Positions 27,199 to 36,337 of a stretch of 60,678 nt of DNA are shown here, in pieces. This stretch comes from Nitrospira sp. (GTDB lineage Bacteria > Nitrospirota > Nitrospiria > Nitrospirales > Nitrospiraceae), in contig JAOUHD010000002.1 in the NCBI GenBank assembly GCA_029865345.1, positions 1-60,678 on the forward strand, read 5' to 3'. Each line of letters opens with the position of its first letter. The first letter of the stretch is position 1. The notes under the pieces are model-generated. The model searched no databases and was not told where the DNA came from. It saw nothing but the letters and a program-made list of their open reading frames with translations. A program made the translations under genes and the position numbers.

Positions 27199-29382
27199 AT
27201 GAATATCATCAAGGCGTTGTTCAACCGCCTCTCTGACAGCCTGCTCTCGACTGTTCAAGGGCGATTCGATCCTGCTACGGAGTTGACTCCTGTCGCGTCG
27301 CTTCGCTTAGTTTCTGACAAACCGGTTATCCTGGCTTCATTAGATTCTTCGGCTGCTCGCCGGCCTATCGGTCATGCTGTGAGCCAACCTGATGCAGTGG
27401 ATGACGCAATCAGGCGGAGTCAATCATGGTTCTTCAACCGTCAACATGCCGAAGGGTATTGGGTTGCTGAGCTGGAAGCGGACACCACGCTGACCTCTGA
27501 ATACGTCATGCTGCGTCGGTTTCTCGATCGGGTCGATCCTGATCGAGAGGTGAAGGCTGTCCGATACCTCCAGACGACACAACTGCAGGACGGTGGATGG
27601 CCGATTTATTATGGTGGCCCCGCGGAGATCAGCGCATCGGTCAAAGCATATTTTGCACTTAAGTTGTGCGGGGTGTCGGCGGACGAACCGTTCATGGTGC
27701 GAGCAAAAGAGCGGATTCTGGCCATGGGCGGTGTTCTGCAAGCCAACGTGTTTACCAAGATTACGCTGGCCCTGTTCGATCAGTACGATTGGGAAGGTGT
27801 TCCCCATATGCCGGTCGAACTGATGTTGTTGCCGAAGAAGTTCTACTTCAGTATTTATGCGATCTCGTATTGGTCCCGGGCCGTGCTGATTCCCTTACTC
27901 ATTGTATTTGCGCATCGCCCGGTCTGCCGAATCCCACGTGAACAAGGCATTGATGAGTTGTACCCCATTTCGCGCCAGGAAGTCCGTTATTGGAAGTACC
28001 CTCCGTTCAACAAGGATCAGGCCTGGTTCACCCCGCATAACTTCTTCGTGGCATTGGATGTGATGCTGAAACTGTATGATCGGATGCCCATGCGGGTGTT
28101 ACGGGAAAAAGCGCTGCACAAAGCCGCTTGCTGGATGGTGGATCATCTCAAAGGGGCCGGCGGACTCGGTGCCATCTATCCGGCGATGGCCAACTCCATC
28201 ATGGCGCTTCAATGCTTAGGATACGATGCCGATGATCCCCTGGTCGTCAAGGCGCTTCGGGAGATCGAGGCGCTGGAAGTCTACGATTCTGCGATGGTCG
28301 ATGGTGAGTCCGTTCCCACTCTCCATCTCCAGCCCTGTTTTTCTCCTGTTTGGGATACCGCGTTGCTTATGAATGCGCTGGTTGAAGCGGGAGTGGCGCA
28401 GGATCATCCTGCGTTCCAAAAAGCAGGTCGGTATCTCATGTCCCGGCAAACCAAGACTGTTGGTGACTGGATCATCTCCTCACCGAATGCGGAACCTGGC
28501 GGATGGTACTTCCAGTTTGAGAATGAATCGTATCCGGATGTTGACGATTCCGCAGTAGTCATCATGGCGCTCTCCAAGTTGAAGATTCCGGGTCATGCTG
28601 ACGAACTGAACGAGTCTATTCGCCGCGGGATGCGCTGGGTCTTGGCGATGCAGGGATCCGACGGCGGTTGGGGCGCCTACGATAAAGACAACAACCGAGT
28701 CGTCTTCAACTATATCCCCTTTGCCGATCATAAGGCGCTCTTGGACCCCAGTACCTCCGATTTGGCTGGGCGTTGTCTAGAGATGCTCGGCGCATTGGGA
28801 TACGACAAGACGCATCCAGCCGCAGGACCGGCCTTGGCGTTTCTGAAAAAAGAGCAGGAGAAAGACGGCAGTTGGTACGGACGCTGGGGTGTTAATTATA
28901 TCTATGGGACGTGGTCTGTCTTAGCAGGACTCAGGGCCATCGGAGAAGATCTTTCGGCGCCGTATATTCGTCGAGCGGTTGCCTGGTTGGAGTCGAAACA
29001 GAATCCTGACGGTGGATGGGGTGAGTCCTGTCTTTCCTATAGGGACGATGGTGAGGCGCACGGTAAAGGGGAGAGTACACCCTCGCAAACAGCATGGGCG
29101 TTGATGGCTCTGATGTCGGCTGATGAGGTTGATTCTTTCAGTGTTGCGCGTGGGGTGCAGTTTCTCCTTCGTTGGCAGATGAAGGATGGCTCGTGGGAGG
29201 AAATTAGTCATACCGGCACGGGATTTCCGCGCGTGTTTTACCTTCGGTATCATTGGTATTGCCAGTACTTCCCCCTGTGGGCTCTAGCGATGTACCGTAA
29301 TCTCCGTTCCCGCGGGAAGATCCGGGCTGACGAACTTCGTCATCACATTCAAGGAACTGACTTGTATCGGTCCGAGCATTGA
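27199..29382 (+). CDS. shc: Squalene-hopene cyclase
   Basis: 727 aa. It cyclises squalene to hopene/hopanol at the inner membrane, the committed step of hopanoid synthesis. The catalytic DxDD motif is DVDDSAVVIMAL near residue 447. QW repeats are visible, for example LQDGGWPIYYGG, QGSDGGWGAYD, QEKDGSWYGRWG and QNPDGGWGESC. Length is slightly above the usual 630-680 because of an N-terminal extension of about 70 residues before AIRRSQSWFFNRQ. An in-frame TAA 9 bases upstream excludes a longer start; no clear Shine-Dalgarno. It overlaps hpnG by 4 bases and heads an operon with mla genes. Confidence 0.95.
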   Translation: MNIIKALFNRLSDSLLSTVQGRFDPATELTPVASLRLVSDKPVILASLDSSAARRPIGHAVSQPDAVDDAIRRSQSWFFNRQHAEGYWVAELEADTTLTSEYVMLRRFLDRVDPDREVKAVRYLQTTQLQDGGWPIYYGGPAEISASVKAYFALKLCGVSADEPFMVRAKERILAMGGVLQANVFTKITLALFDQYDWEGVPHMPVELMLLPKKFYFSIYAISYWSRAVLIPLLIVFAHRPVCRIPREQGIDELYPISRQEVRYWKYPPFNKDQAWFTPHNFFVALDVMLKLYDRMPMRVLREKALHKAACWMVDHLKGAGGLGAIYPAMANSIMALQCLGYDADDPLVVKALREIEALEVYDSAMVDGESVPTLHLQPCFSPVWDTALLMNALVEAGVAQDHPAFQKAGRYLMSRQTKTVGDWIISSPNAEPGGWYFQFENESYPDVDDSAVVIMALSKLKIPGHADELNESIRRGMRWVLAMQGSDGGWGAYDKDNNRVVFNYIPFADHKALLDPSTSDLAGRCLEMLGALGYDKTHPAAGPALAFLKKEQEKDGSWYGRWGVNYIYGTWSVLAGLRAIGEDLSAPYIRRAVAWLESKQNPDGGWGESCLSYRDDGEAHGKGESTPSQTAWALMALMSADEVDSFSVARGVQFLLRWQMKDGSWEEISHTGTGFPRVFYLRYHWYCQYFPLWALAMYRNLRSRGKIRADELRHHIQGTDLYRSEH

Positions 29383-30206
29383 CCTACGCCGATTCTCTTT
29401 CCCCGCGCTTATCTGGTACTGTGCCATCGAAACGAATCGCAATTTTTTCCGCCACCACTTGGGAAATGAGCGCCGTTCAGTCGGCGCTTCCTCCGGGTGT
29501 TGAGCGTCGAGTCGGCGGGTGCACTGTTTTCGTGTGCACTGTAGGCGATAGGGAATATTGTCTAGCTCAAACCGGCGTTGGTCTTGAAAAAGCGGAGCGA
29601 ATCGCCGCCCAACTGCTTGACAGCCAATCGTTTAGTCTTGTGGTGTCGACGGGGTTTGCCTGTGCGCTTATCGCAGCGGATATCGGGGCACTCTTGGTAG
29701 GTCGTGAAGTGGTGTATTGCGGGAATCATGGCGACAAGCCGTCAGCGGTTCTCGATTTGCCGGGTGATGAACGGGACCTCACCGTGACGTATGTCGAGAC
29801 CCTGGTGCCGTCCGAACACATTGGGCGGTTTGTCTCGACCGATCACATCATTGGCAGTGCCCGAGAAAAGCAAAGGTTTGCGCAGAGGACTCAGGCCATT
29901 GGCCTCGACATGGAAAGTTCCGCTTTGGCTGCTCAAGCACAACGGGCGCAGGTTCCCTTTGTGATCATCCGATCCGTTTCGGATCTTCTGGACGAAGATC
30001 TTCCACTTGACTTCAATCTGTTTCTCAGGCCCACTGGGTGGCTGAAAGGGATCGAGACGATCTTGGCCGCCCCTTCATGTCTCTTGGGTCTTGGCCGGCT
30101 TCGTCGGCAGAGTTTGGTCGCAGCAGAGACCTTGACGACCTTTTTCCGCAGCTACGTGGCAGCGATGGCGACTGATCGACCGAAGAAGGCACTCTCGCCG
30201 ATTTGA
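29379..30206 (+). CDS. hpnG: Hopanoid-associated phosphorylase HpnG-like
   Basis: 275 aa, nucleoside-phosphorylase superfamily. Signs: SLVVSTGFACALIAADIGA, GLDMESSALAAQAQRAQVPF and IRSVSD, the purine nucleosidase signature. HpnG removes adenine from adenosylhopane, which HpnH (encoded at 39623) makes, giving ribosylhopane on the way to bacteriohopanetetrol. TTG start overlaps the shc stop (TTGA). It is followed directly by mlaE. Confidence 0.88.
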   Translation: MTYADSLSPRLSGTVPSKRIAIFSATTWEMSAVQSALPPGVERRVGGCTVFVCTVGDREYCLAQTGVGLEKAERIAAQLLDSQSFSLVVSTGFACALIAADIGALLVGREVVYCGNHGDKPSAVLDLPGDERDLTVTYVETLVPSEHIGRFVSTDHIIGSAREKQRFAQRTQAIGLDMESSALAAQAQRAQVPFVIIRSVSDLLDEDLPLDFNLFLRPTGWLKGIETILAAPSCLLGLGRLRRQSLVAAETLTTFFRSYVAAMATDRPKKALSPI

Positions 30207-30208
30207 CC

Positions 30209-30976
30209 ATGACGCTACTCGCACTCATGGGCCGATGGGCCCTTGCCTATGTGGCGGAAATGGGCCGGATGCTGATCTTCATGGTGGCATCCTTCGCCTG
30301 GTTGGCACGTCCGCCGCTACGGGGCAGGCAAATCATCAAGCAACTCCACTTCATCGGCTACAAGTCGACGTTTGTTGTCGTGCTGACGGCCGCCTTTACC
30401 GGGATGGTTCTGGCGCTGCAAGGCTATTATACGTTACGAAAGTTTGGGTCTGAAGGACTGTTGGGTTCCGCAGTAGCGATCAGCATGATTCGCGAGCTTG
30501 GGCCGGTCTTGGCTGCGCTCATGGTGACGGCTCGGGCTGGTTCCGCGATCACGGCGGAGATTGGTATCATGCGGATCACGGAGCAGATCGACGCGCTCGA
30601 TACGATGGCCATCAATCCGCTCCAATACCTGATTACGCCGAAACTTGTTGCCGGGTTGATCGGTGTGCCTCTGTTGGTAGCCATCTTCGACGTGGTGGGA
30701 ATCTATGGAGGCCATCTGGTCGGGGTGGAACTGCTTGGTGTGAATGCGGGTTCGTATTGGAACTCCATCGAGTCTGCGGTGGAATGGAAAGATGTCTATG
30801 GCGGCATTCTCAAGTCTGTTAGTTTTGGTCTCATCGTGAGCTGGGTCTGTTGCTATAAAGGCTTTTACACCAAGATGAGTGCCGAGGGGCTCGGCACCGC
30901 CACGACAGAGGCGGTCGTGTTGTCGTCGGTCTTGATTCTCATCTGGGACTATTTCCTGACATCATTGTTTATGTAA
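30209..30976 (+). CDS. mlaE: MlaE-type ABC permease of phospholipid transport
   Basis: 255 aa MlaE/TrgB family permease. N-terminal amphipathic helix, then 5 TM helices; family motifs LHFIGYKSTFVVVLTAAFTG, ALQGYYTLRKFG, LGPVLAALMVTARAGSAITAEIG and MRITEQIDALDTMAINP are complete. It forms the inner-membrane core of a MlaFEDB-like complex moving phospholipids between membranes. The track ORF opens at TTG 30203, overlapping hpnG; ATG 30209 starts 2 bases after the hpnG stop and is preferred. Confidence 0.94.
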   Translation: MTLLALMGRWALAYVAEMGRMLIFMVASFAWLARPPLRGRQIIKQLHFIGYKSTFVVVLTAAFTGMVLALQGYYTLRKFGSEGLLGSAVAISMIRELGPVLAALMVTARAGSAITAEIGIMRITEQIDALDTMAINPLQYLITPKLVAGLIGVPLLVAIFDVVGIYGGHLVGVELLGVNAGSYWNSIESAVEWKDVYGGILKSVSFGLIVSWVCCYKGFYTKMSAEGLGTATTEAVVLSSVLILIWDYFLTSLFM

Positions 30977-30978
30977 CC

Positions 30979-31737
30979 ATGCTGAAGCTCGTCGGTGTGA
31001 CAAAGATGTTGGGAGGACAACCGGTGCTGCGAGGTATCGACCTTGACGTACCAGAAGGGAAACTCACGACGATCATTGGACGCAGTGGGGAAGGCAAGAG
31101 CGTGTTGCTCAAGCACATGATCGGCTTGCTCCAGCCTGACTCCGGAGAAGTGTGGGTCGATGGAGTCGAGATTTCTCGGCTCCGCGGCCATGCCCTCAAC
31201 GAAGTGCGCAAACGGTTCGCGATGTTGTTTCAGGGCGCGGCACTGTTCGATTCACTGACGGTCTTCGAAAACGTGGCGTTTCCGCTCAGAGAACGACTTC
31301 GAATGAAAGGGTCGGATGTGACCAGCCGTGTCGATGAAAAGCTGGAACAGGTAGGTTTGGCGGGAATGGGACACAAGTTTCCAGCGGAATTGAGCGGGGG
31401 CATGCGAAAACGAGCCGGCCTGGCCCGCGCGTTGGTGATGCAACCGGAGATTATCCTCTTCGACGAGCCGACGACGGGGCTCGATCCGCTCATGGCTAAG
31501 TCAATCCATGATCTGATTACAAGTATGCAGCGGAAGTTTGGGTTTACCGCCGTGATGGTGAGCCATGAGATTCCAGAGATATTCGGGATTTCGGATTATA
31601 TCGCGATGTTGAAACGTGGGAAAATAGCCGTGATGGCAGAGCCGGAAGAATTTCAACGGACGTCCGATCCTGAAATCAGAGAATTCATTTCAGTTGGCGG
31701 GACGATGCCGCTCACCAAGGTAGTGTCTGGGGGCTAG
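30979..31737 (+). CDS. mlaF: MlaF-type ABC ATPase
   Basis: 252 aa ATPase with Walker A IIGRSGEGKSVLLKH, Q loop MLFQGAALFDSLTVFENV, signature ELSGGMRKRAGLARAL, Walker B EIILFDEPTTGLDP and H loop VMVSHEIPE. It begins 2 bases after mlaE. The C-terminal tail (IREFISVGGTMPL) fits the MlaF helper region. No MlaB STAS gene is visible in the operon. Confidence 0.95.
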   Translation: MLKLVGVTKMLGGQPVLRGIDLDVPEGKLTTIIGRSGEGKSVLLKHMIGLLQPDSGEVWVDGVEISRLRGHALNEVRKRFAMLFQGAALFDSLTVFENVAFPLRERLRMKGSDVTSRVDEKLEQVGLAGMGHKFPAELSGGMRKRAGLARALVMQPEIILFDEPTTGLDPLMAKSIHDLITSMQRKFGFTAVMVSHEIPEIFGISDYIAMLKRGKIAVMAEPEEFQRTSDPEIREFISVGGTMPLTKVVSGG

Positions 31738-31749
31738 AGGAGTGCCATA

Positions 31750-32193
31750 ATGGAGAAAAGCAGATTGGAGCTGATCGTCGGGGTCTTCGTGCTGGTCGGG
31801 ATTGTCTGTTTGGGCTATCTCTCAATAAAACTCGGCAAGTTGGAACTCATCGGGGGAGATGTCTACGAAGTGGATGCGCTGTTCAATTCAGCCACAGGGC
31901 TGAAGTCCGGAGCGGCTGTGGAGGTTGCCGGCGTGGAGGTGGGTCGAGTCAAGACAATCAGACTGAAAGAGGACCGGGCTATGGTGAGGTTGGCGGTACA
32001 CAATGGGACGAAGCTCTATTCGGATACCATCGCCTCGATCAAGACCAGAGGGATCATCGGAGAAAAATACCTCGCGCTCTCGCCAGGAGGAGGAGGAGAT
32101 CCTCTGAAACCGGGAGATGCCATTCGTGATACGGAATCAGGCCTCGACTTGGAGGAATTGGTGAGTCAATACGTTCATGGTAAGGTCAACTAA
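31750..32193 (+). CDS. mlaD: MCE-domain protein MlaD
   Basis: 147 aa: N-terminal TM anchor (LIVGVFVLVGIVCLGYLSIKLG), then one MCE domain (YEVDALFNSATGLKSGAAVEVAGVEVGRV, TRGIIGEKYLALSPG). MlaD hexamers on MlaE form the periplasmic lipid channel. It is shorter than E. coli MlaD (183 aa). AGAGGAG lies ahead of ATG. Confidence 0.94.
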   Translation: MEKSRLELIVGVFVLVGIVCLGYLSIKLGKLELIGGDVYEVDALFNSATGLKSGAAVEVAGVEVGRVKTIRLKEDRAMVRLAVHNGTKLYSDTIASIKTRGIIGEKYLALSPGGGGDPLKPGDAIRDTESGLDLEELVSQYVHGKVN

Positions 32194-32263
32194 CCGGATC
32201 TACCCGTAAGGCGTGGCGGGAAAGACGAACATAAATATATTTGGTGTCGGAGAGAGGGGCGCG

Positions 32264-32905
32264 ATGATAGTGATCAGGGATACGTGGATTGAGTGGAGAG
32301 GCGGCAGCTCGTGGTTCATGGTGCTTATGATTGTAATCGGCATCGGGGTGATGGCGGTACCAGGGTATGCAGGGCCTCCTACCGATTCCATGAAATCGAC
32401 GATCGATGAAGTGCTTCGTATCGTAAAGGAAAAGGAGCTCAAGCAACCAGCGAAGTCAGAGGAACGTCGACACCTACTTGAGAAGGTGGTGTCGGCTCGA
32501 TTTGACTATATGGAAATGTCCAGACGGGCGCTTGGAGCTCCCTGGAACCAGCTGACTGATCAGCAAAAACAGGAATTTGTCGATCTCTTTCAGACGCTGC
32601 TGACTAATTCGTACGCGGACAAGGTCGAAACCTATTCTGGCGAAGGCGTGCAGTATCTCAATGAACGAACGGAGAAAGAGTACGCGGAAGTCAGGACCAA
32701 AGTGCTTTCGGGAAAGACGGAGATCCCGCTTGACTATCGCTTGGTCAATAAGGCAGATGATTGGCGGGTCTATGACGTCGTCGTGGACGGAGTCAGTCTG
32801 GTGAACAACTATCGCGGGCAGTTTACGAAGATTCTTCGTGCCTCTTCTTATTCAGATCTCGTCGATCAGCTCCGCAAAAAATCCGACAAGCTCAAGGCGC
32901 CATAA
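32264..32905 (+). CDS. mlaC: MlaC-type periplasmic phospholipid-binding protein
   Basis: 213 aa from ATG 32264 (AGAGAGGGGC upstream), chosen over the track ORF start 51 bases earlier. A signal-sequence-like segment (FMVLMIVIGIGVMAVPGYAG) is followed by the MlaC/Ttg2D domain: DEVLRIVKEKELK, FDYMEMSRRALGAPWNQLTD, FQTLLTNSYADKVETY and DWRVYDVVVDGVSLVNNYRG. It ferries phospholipids between inner and outer membrane. Confidence 0.93.
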   Translation: MIVIRDTWIEWRGGSSWFMVLMIVIGIGVMAVPGYAGPPTDSMKSTIDEVLRIVKEKELKQPAKSEERRHLLEKVVSARFDYMEMSRRALGAPWNQLTDQQKQEFVDLFQTLLTNSYADKVETYSGEGVQYLNERTEKEYAEVRTKVLSGKTEIPLDYRLVNKADDWRVYDVVVDGVSLVNNYRGQFTKILRASSYSDLVDQLRKKSDKLKAP

Positions 32906-32921
32906 CGTCGTTTGCGGAATC

Positions 32922-34130
32922 ATGAGTACGTGTATGCGTAGCCTTGTCTTTTGGATTGTTTTTCTGCTGTTGTGGAGCCTCTTCCCTATTTTCTCCAACC
33001 GCGCTGGGGCGGAAGTAAAGTATTTTCCGATCCCCGCCGTCAGTTCCAGTAAAAACGACGGCAATGACATCGGAATGATTGTGCCGGCCCTGATCACGGG
33101 ACCGGACGGGGATCTCAAGTATTTAGTTGCGCCGATGGTGGTCTACAACTCGATCGTCGGCACTCGTGGAACGATTAATCTGTTCCATTATGAGCCAGGA
33201 GGAAAAGAACTCCGAGGAATTGCGTCCTGGACTGAACGAATCGAGCGGAAATTCCTTGTGAGCTATGTCGATCCAGGGTTCAGCAATGGTCGGTATAGCA
33301 TTGGGCTCAGCGCGGTGCATTTCAAGAACGCCACCGTGCGTTTTTTCGGGCTTGGTCCGACCACGGTAGAGGGGCAAGAGACCAACTACACGGCCTCTGA
33401 GACGAGGTTGAACTGGAAATTCGGTGTCTATGCGAACGAGGTCACGCAAATCGCGGTCAGTCAGCGGTTGCGGCACATGCAATCGATTCAACAGGGCGCC
33501 ACGGAACTTCCTTTTTCTGGAGATCTTTTTCCTGAGGCCCCTGGTGTAGGAGGGGCGACGATTCTCGGCCAGCGGATCAGCTTTCATTATGACACACGGA
33601 ACAACTTGGTGACTCCGACGGATGGGATGGCGGTCACGGCATACGCCGAACTGAACTATAACTTCAAAAATGGCGCCGACCCTCTGTATTCTAGGTATGG
33701 CCTCGAGATCAAAAAGATGTTTGCGAGTGAATCCAAGCGGGCGATTTTGGTGATTCGTGGAGATTTGCAAGCGACGCTCGGTTCGGACGTTCCGTTTTAT
33801 GAGCAGAGCTCGTTGGGCGGACAGAATAATCTACGCGGTTTTGGTGTCGATCGGTACATTGATAAGCAGCTGATTGCGTTCAGTGTTGAAGAGCGGATTC
33901 ATATCGTGCGAACGCGTCTGGCCGGGGTCATGGCGGATTTTGAGATCGCGCCGTTCATCGATACCGGACAGGTGTTCAACTCGTTCAAGAACGTGAGCTT
34001 TAAAGATTATCGCATTACGCCGGGTATCGGGTTTCGGGGAATCATCCGGCCCAATGTGGTGGGACGGATCGATTACGGATTCAGTAAAGAAGGAGGAGCC
34101 ATCTTTGCCGGGCTCGACTTTCCGTACTAA
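32922..34130 (+). CDS. Omp85/BamA-type outer-membrane beta-barrel (surface antigen D15 domain)
   Basis: 402 aa from ATG 32922; the track ORF extends 84 bases further into mlaC. Signal peptide about 1-29 (LVFWIVFLLLWSLFPIFS), then a pure beta-barrel protein. C-terminal half matches the bacterial surface antigen (D15) domain: ISFHYDTRNNLVTPTDGMAV, SSLGGQNNLRGFGVDRYIDK (the RGF lid-lock-type motif) and RIDYGFSKEGGAIFAGLDFPY ending in Tyr. POTRA domains are absent or at most one short N-terminal segment. As the last gene of the shc-hpnG-mlaEFDC operon it may be the outer-membrane partner for hopanoid or phospholipid trafficking (inference). Confidence 0.83.
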   Translation: MSTCMRSLVFWIVFLLLWSLFPIFSNRAGAEVKYFPIPAVSSSKNDGNDIGMIVPALITGPDGDLKYLVAPMVVYNSIVGTRGTINLFHYEPGGKELRGIASWTERIERKFLVSYVDPGFSNGRYSIGLSAVHFKNATVRFFGLGPTTVEGQETNYTASETRLNWKFGVYANEVTQIAVSQRLRHMQSIQQGATELPFSGDLFPEAPGVGGATILGQRISFHYDTRNNLVTPTDGMAVTAYAELNYNFKNGADPLYSRYGLEIKKMFASESKRAILVIRGDLQATLGSDVPFYEQSSLGGQNNLRGFGVDRYIDKQLIAFSVEERIHIVRTRLAGVMADFEIAPFIDTGQVFNSFKNVSFKDYRITPGIGFRGIIRPNVVGRIDYGFSKEGGAIFAGLDFPY

Positions 34131-34227
34131 CCGACTCATCCAGTGTCCACACCAAATCGGACAGTACGGTCTCTTTATATCAAGGTCCAGAAGAGAGGAC
34201 GCTCCCCCAGGCACATTTCATAAGTGC

Positions 34228-34255
34228 TTGACTTCATACGGTTCATATGTAAAAA
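34228..34255 (+). promoter_or_regulatory. Possible promoter of dxs
   Basis: TTGACT, 16 bases, TAAAAA, about 90 bases before the dxs start. The -10 match is moderate. Confidence 0.35.
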
Positions 34256-34346
34256 TCCACCAAAAATTAGCACCTGAACACACGGTACCTATTAGTCCTG
34301 TGCGTAGGACTGCTGCCGATGGGGTAGCGAACGAAGGAGACCATCT

Positions 34347-36290
34347 ATGTCCCTACTGAAGACGATCCATAGTCCTGCCGATCTGAAGCGGTTGTCTCCG
34401 GATAAATTCCCGGCATTGTGCCAGGAGATTCGTGAACAGATTATCGGGGCGGTCTCAAATGTGGGCGGACACCTGGCCTCGAATTTAGGCGTCGTCGAAC
34501 TCACAGTCGCCTTGCAATACCTTCTCGATACACCGACCGACAAGATTGTTTGGGACACCAGCAATCAGTCATACACCCACAAACTTCTCACTGGTCGGCG
34601 TGAACAGTTCCACACGCTTCGCCAGTACGGGGGATTAAGTGGATTTTGTAAACGGGAAGAGAGTGCGTACGATACCTTCAATGCGGGGCATGCGGGGACC
34701 GGTGTGTCTGCTGCCTTTGGCATGGTCGAAGCTAGAGAGCAGTTAAAACAGAAGAGCAAGGTTGTTTGTGTTGTCGGTGACGGCGCCATGACGGCGGGGA
34801 TGACGCTGGAAGGGCTGCATCATGCCGGAGGGCTCGGAAAAGATTTTCTCGTCATTTTGAACGACAACCAAATGTCGATCTCGAAAAATGTCGGAGCCAT
34901 TTCTGCCTACCTGAGTCGAACCATTACCGGCGAGTTCTATGGGAAGATGCGTGAAGAGACTGGTCAGCTATTGGGGAAGATTCCTCACATCGGCTCCGAC
35001 ATGCAGAAGCTCGCTCGCCGAGCCGAAGAGCTTGCGAAAGGCGTGATTCTTCCCGGATTGCTCTTTGAAGAACTTGGGTTCCAATATAGTGGTCCCATCG
35101 ACGGCCACAACTTTGAACATCTCCTTCCTACGATCGAGAATGTGCTGAAGATGAAGGGACCGGTCCTCCTTCATGTCATTACGAAGAAGGGGCTCGGCTA
35201 CGAACCAGCCGTGAAGAATCCAGTATGGTTCCATGCCTGTCCACCGTTCGTTCGGTCGACTGGCGCACCGGCCAAGAAAGCAGCACGTCCTTCATACACG
35301 GCGATTGCGATGGACGCCCTGGTCAAGTTGGCCCGTGAGGACAAGCGCGTTGTGGCCATCACGGCGGCCATGTGTGAAGGAACGGGGCTGACGGCGTTTG
35401 AAAAGGAATTTCCAGATCGTCTCTATGACGTCGGCATCGCCGAGCAGCATGCGGTGACGTTTGCTGCGGGGCTTGCGACGCAGGGCATAAAGCCGGTTGT
35501 TGTCATGTATGCGACCTTTCTCCAGCGGGCCTACGATCAGGTGGTGCACGATGTGGCGACGCAGAACCTTCCCGTCGTGTTTTGCATCGATCGCGGCGGG
35601 CTCGTCGCCGAAGACGGGACGACGCATCATGGCGCCTTCGACTACGCCTATATGCGCCACGTTCCCAACATGGTCGTCATGGCGCCAAAAGATGAAAATG
35701 AATTGCAGCATATGATGAAGACGTGCGTACAGCATGAGGGCCCAATTTCCGTGCGCTATCCACGCGGCGTCAGTCTCGGGGTCACGATGGATGCGGTGGC
35801 TCAGGCGTTGCCTATTGGTAAAGGGGAGTTGATCAAGGACGGGACGGACGTAGCCATTATCGCAATCGGCGTGTCGGTCTGGCAGGCGCATCAAGCCGCC
35901 GAGCGTCTGAGCAAGGAAGGCGTGTCTACTGCCGTGGTGAACGCTCGATTTGCCAAGCCGCTGGATCACGAACTCATCACGGATGTCGCAAAGCGGGTTC
36001 GCTACGTCGTCACCGTCGAAGAGGGGTGCAGGATGGGCGGATTCGGTTCCGCGGTGCTCGAAACGTTGTCAGAGGCCGGGATTAGCGATGTGAAGACAAA
36101 GGTTCTAGGCCTGCCCGATTGGTATATTGAACAGGGGCCACAAGATTTATTGCGGGAACGGTATGGTTTGACGGCTGAAGGGATCTATCAAAGTGTGAAG
36201 GAAGTGATCGGCAAAGCACCCTCTGTGAAATCATCACTCACAGGTTCGGCGCTGATCGGCCATCCTCATGGAGACGAACAGGGGAGCTGA
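34347..36290 (+). CDS. dxs: 1-deoxy-D-xylulose-5-phosphate synthase
   Basis: 647 aa, thiamine-diphosphate enzyme joining pyruvate and glyceraldehyde 3-phosphate, first step of the MEP pathway. Motifs: GGHLASNLGVVELTVALQY, KIVWDTSNQSYTHKLLTGR, GHAGTGVSAAFGM, the TPP site GDGAMTAGMTLEGLHHAG ending in NDN, catalytic Glu in GIAEQHAVTFAAG, and FCIDRGGLVAEDGTTHHG. AAGGAGA precedes ATG. It lies between the hopanoid/mla operon and ispG, supplying precursor for squalene and quinones. Confidence 0.96.
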   Translation: MSLLKTIHSPADLKRLSPDKFPALCQEIREQIIGAVSNVGGHLASNLGVVELTVALQYLLDTPTDKIVWDTSNQSYTHKLLTGRREQFHTLRQYGGLSGFCKREESAYDTFNAGHAGTGVSAAFGMVEAREQLKQKSKVVCVVGDGAMTAGMTLEGLHHAGGLGKDFLVILNDNQMSISKNVGAISAYLSRTITGEFYGKMREETGQLLGKIPHIGSDMQKLARRAEELAKGVILPGLLFEELGFQYSGPIDGHNFEHLLPTIENVLKMKGPVLLHVITKKGLGYEPAVKNPVWFHACPPFVRSTGAPAKKAARPSYTAIAMDALVKLAREDKRVVAITAAMCEGTGLTAFEKEFPDRLYDVGIAEQHAVTFAAGLATQGIKPVVVMYATFLQRAYDQVVHDVATQNLPVVFCIDRGGLVAEDGTTHHGAFDYAYMRHVPNMVVMAPKDENELQHMMKTCVQHEGPISVRYPRGVSLGVTMDAVAQALPIGKGELIKDGTDVAIIAIGVSVWQAHQAAERLSKEGVSTAVVNARFAKPLDHELITDVAKRVRYVVTVEEGCRMGGFGSAVLETLSEAGISDVKTKVLGLPDWYIEQGPQDLLRERYGLTAEGIYQSVKEVIGKAPSVKSSLTGSALIGHPHGDEQGS

Positions 36291-36296
36291 TCAAGA

Positions 36297-36330
36297 CGGT
36301 GAGGGGTAAAGAGTAAGGGGTAAGAGGGTC
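36297..36330 (+). repeat. Purine-rich word-like spacer
   Basis: The dxs-ispG gap contains GGGGTAAAGAGTAAGGGGTA, imperfect repeats of GGGGTAA/GAGTAA. It is probably a slippage-derived spacer and has no coding sense. Confidence 0.45.
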
Positions 36331-36337
36331 ACGACAG

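Noticed and set aside
26951-27202. 83-aa plus-strand ORF ahead of shc
   Set aside because: It spans the shc promoter, lacks a ribosome site and resembles no protein.
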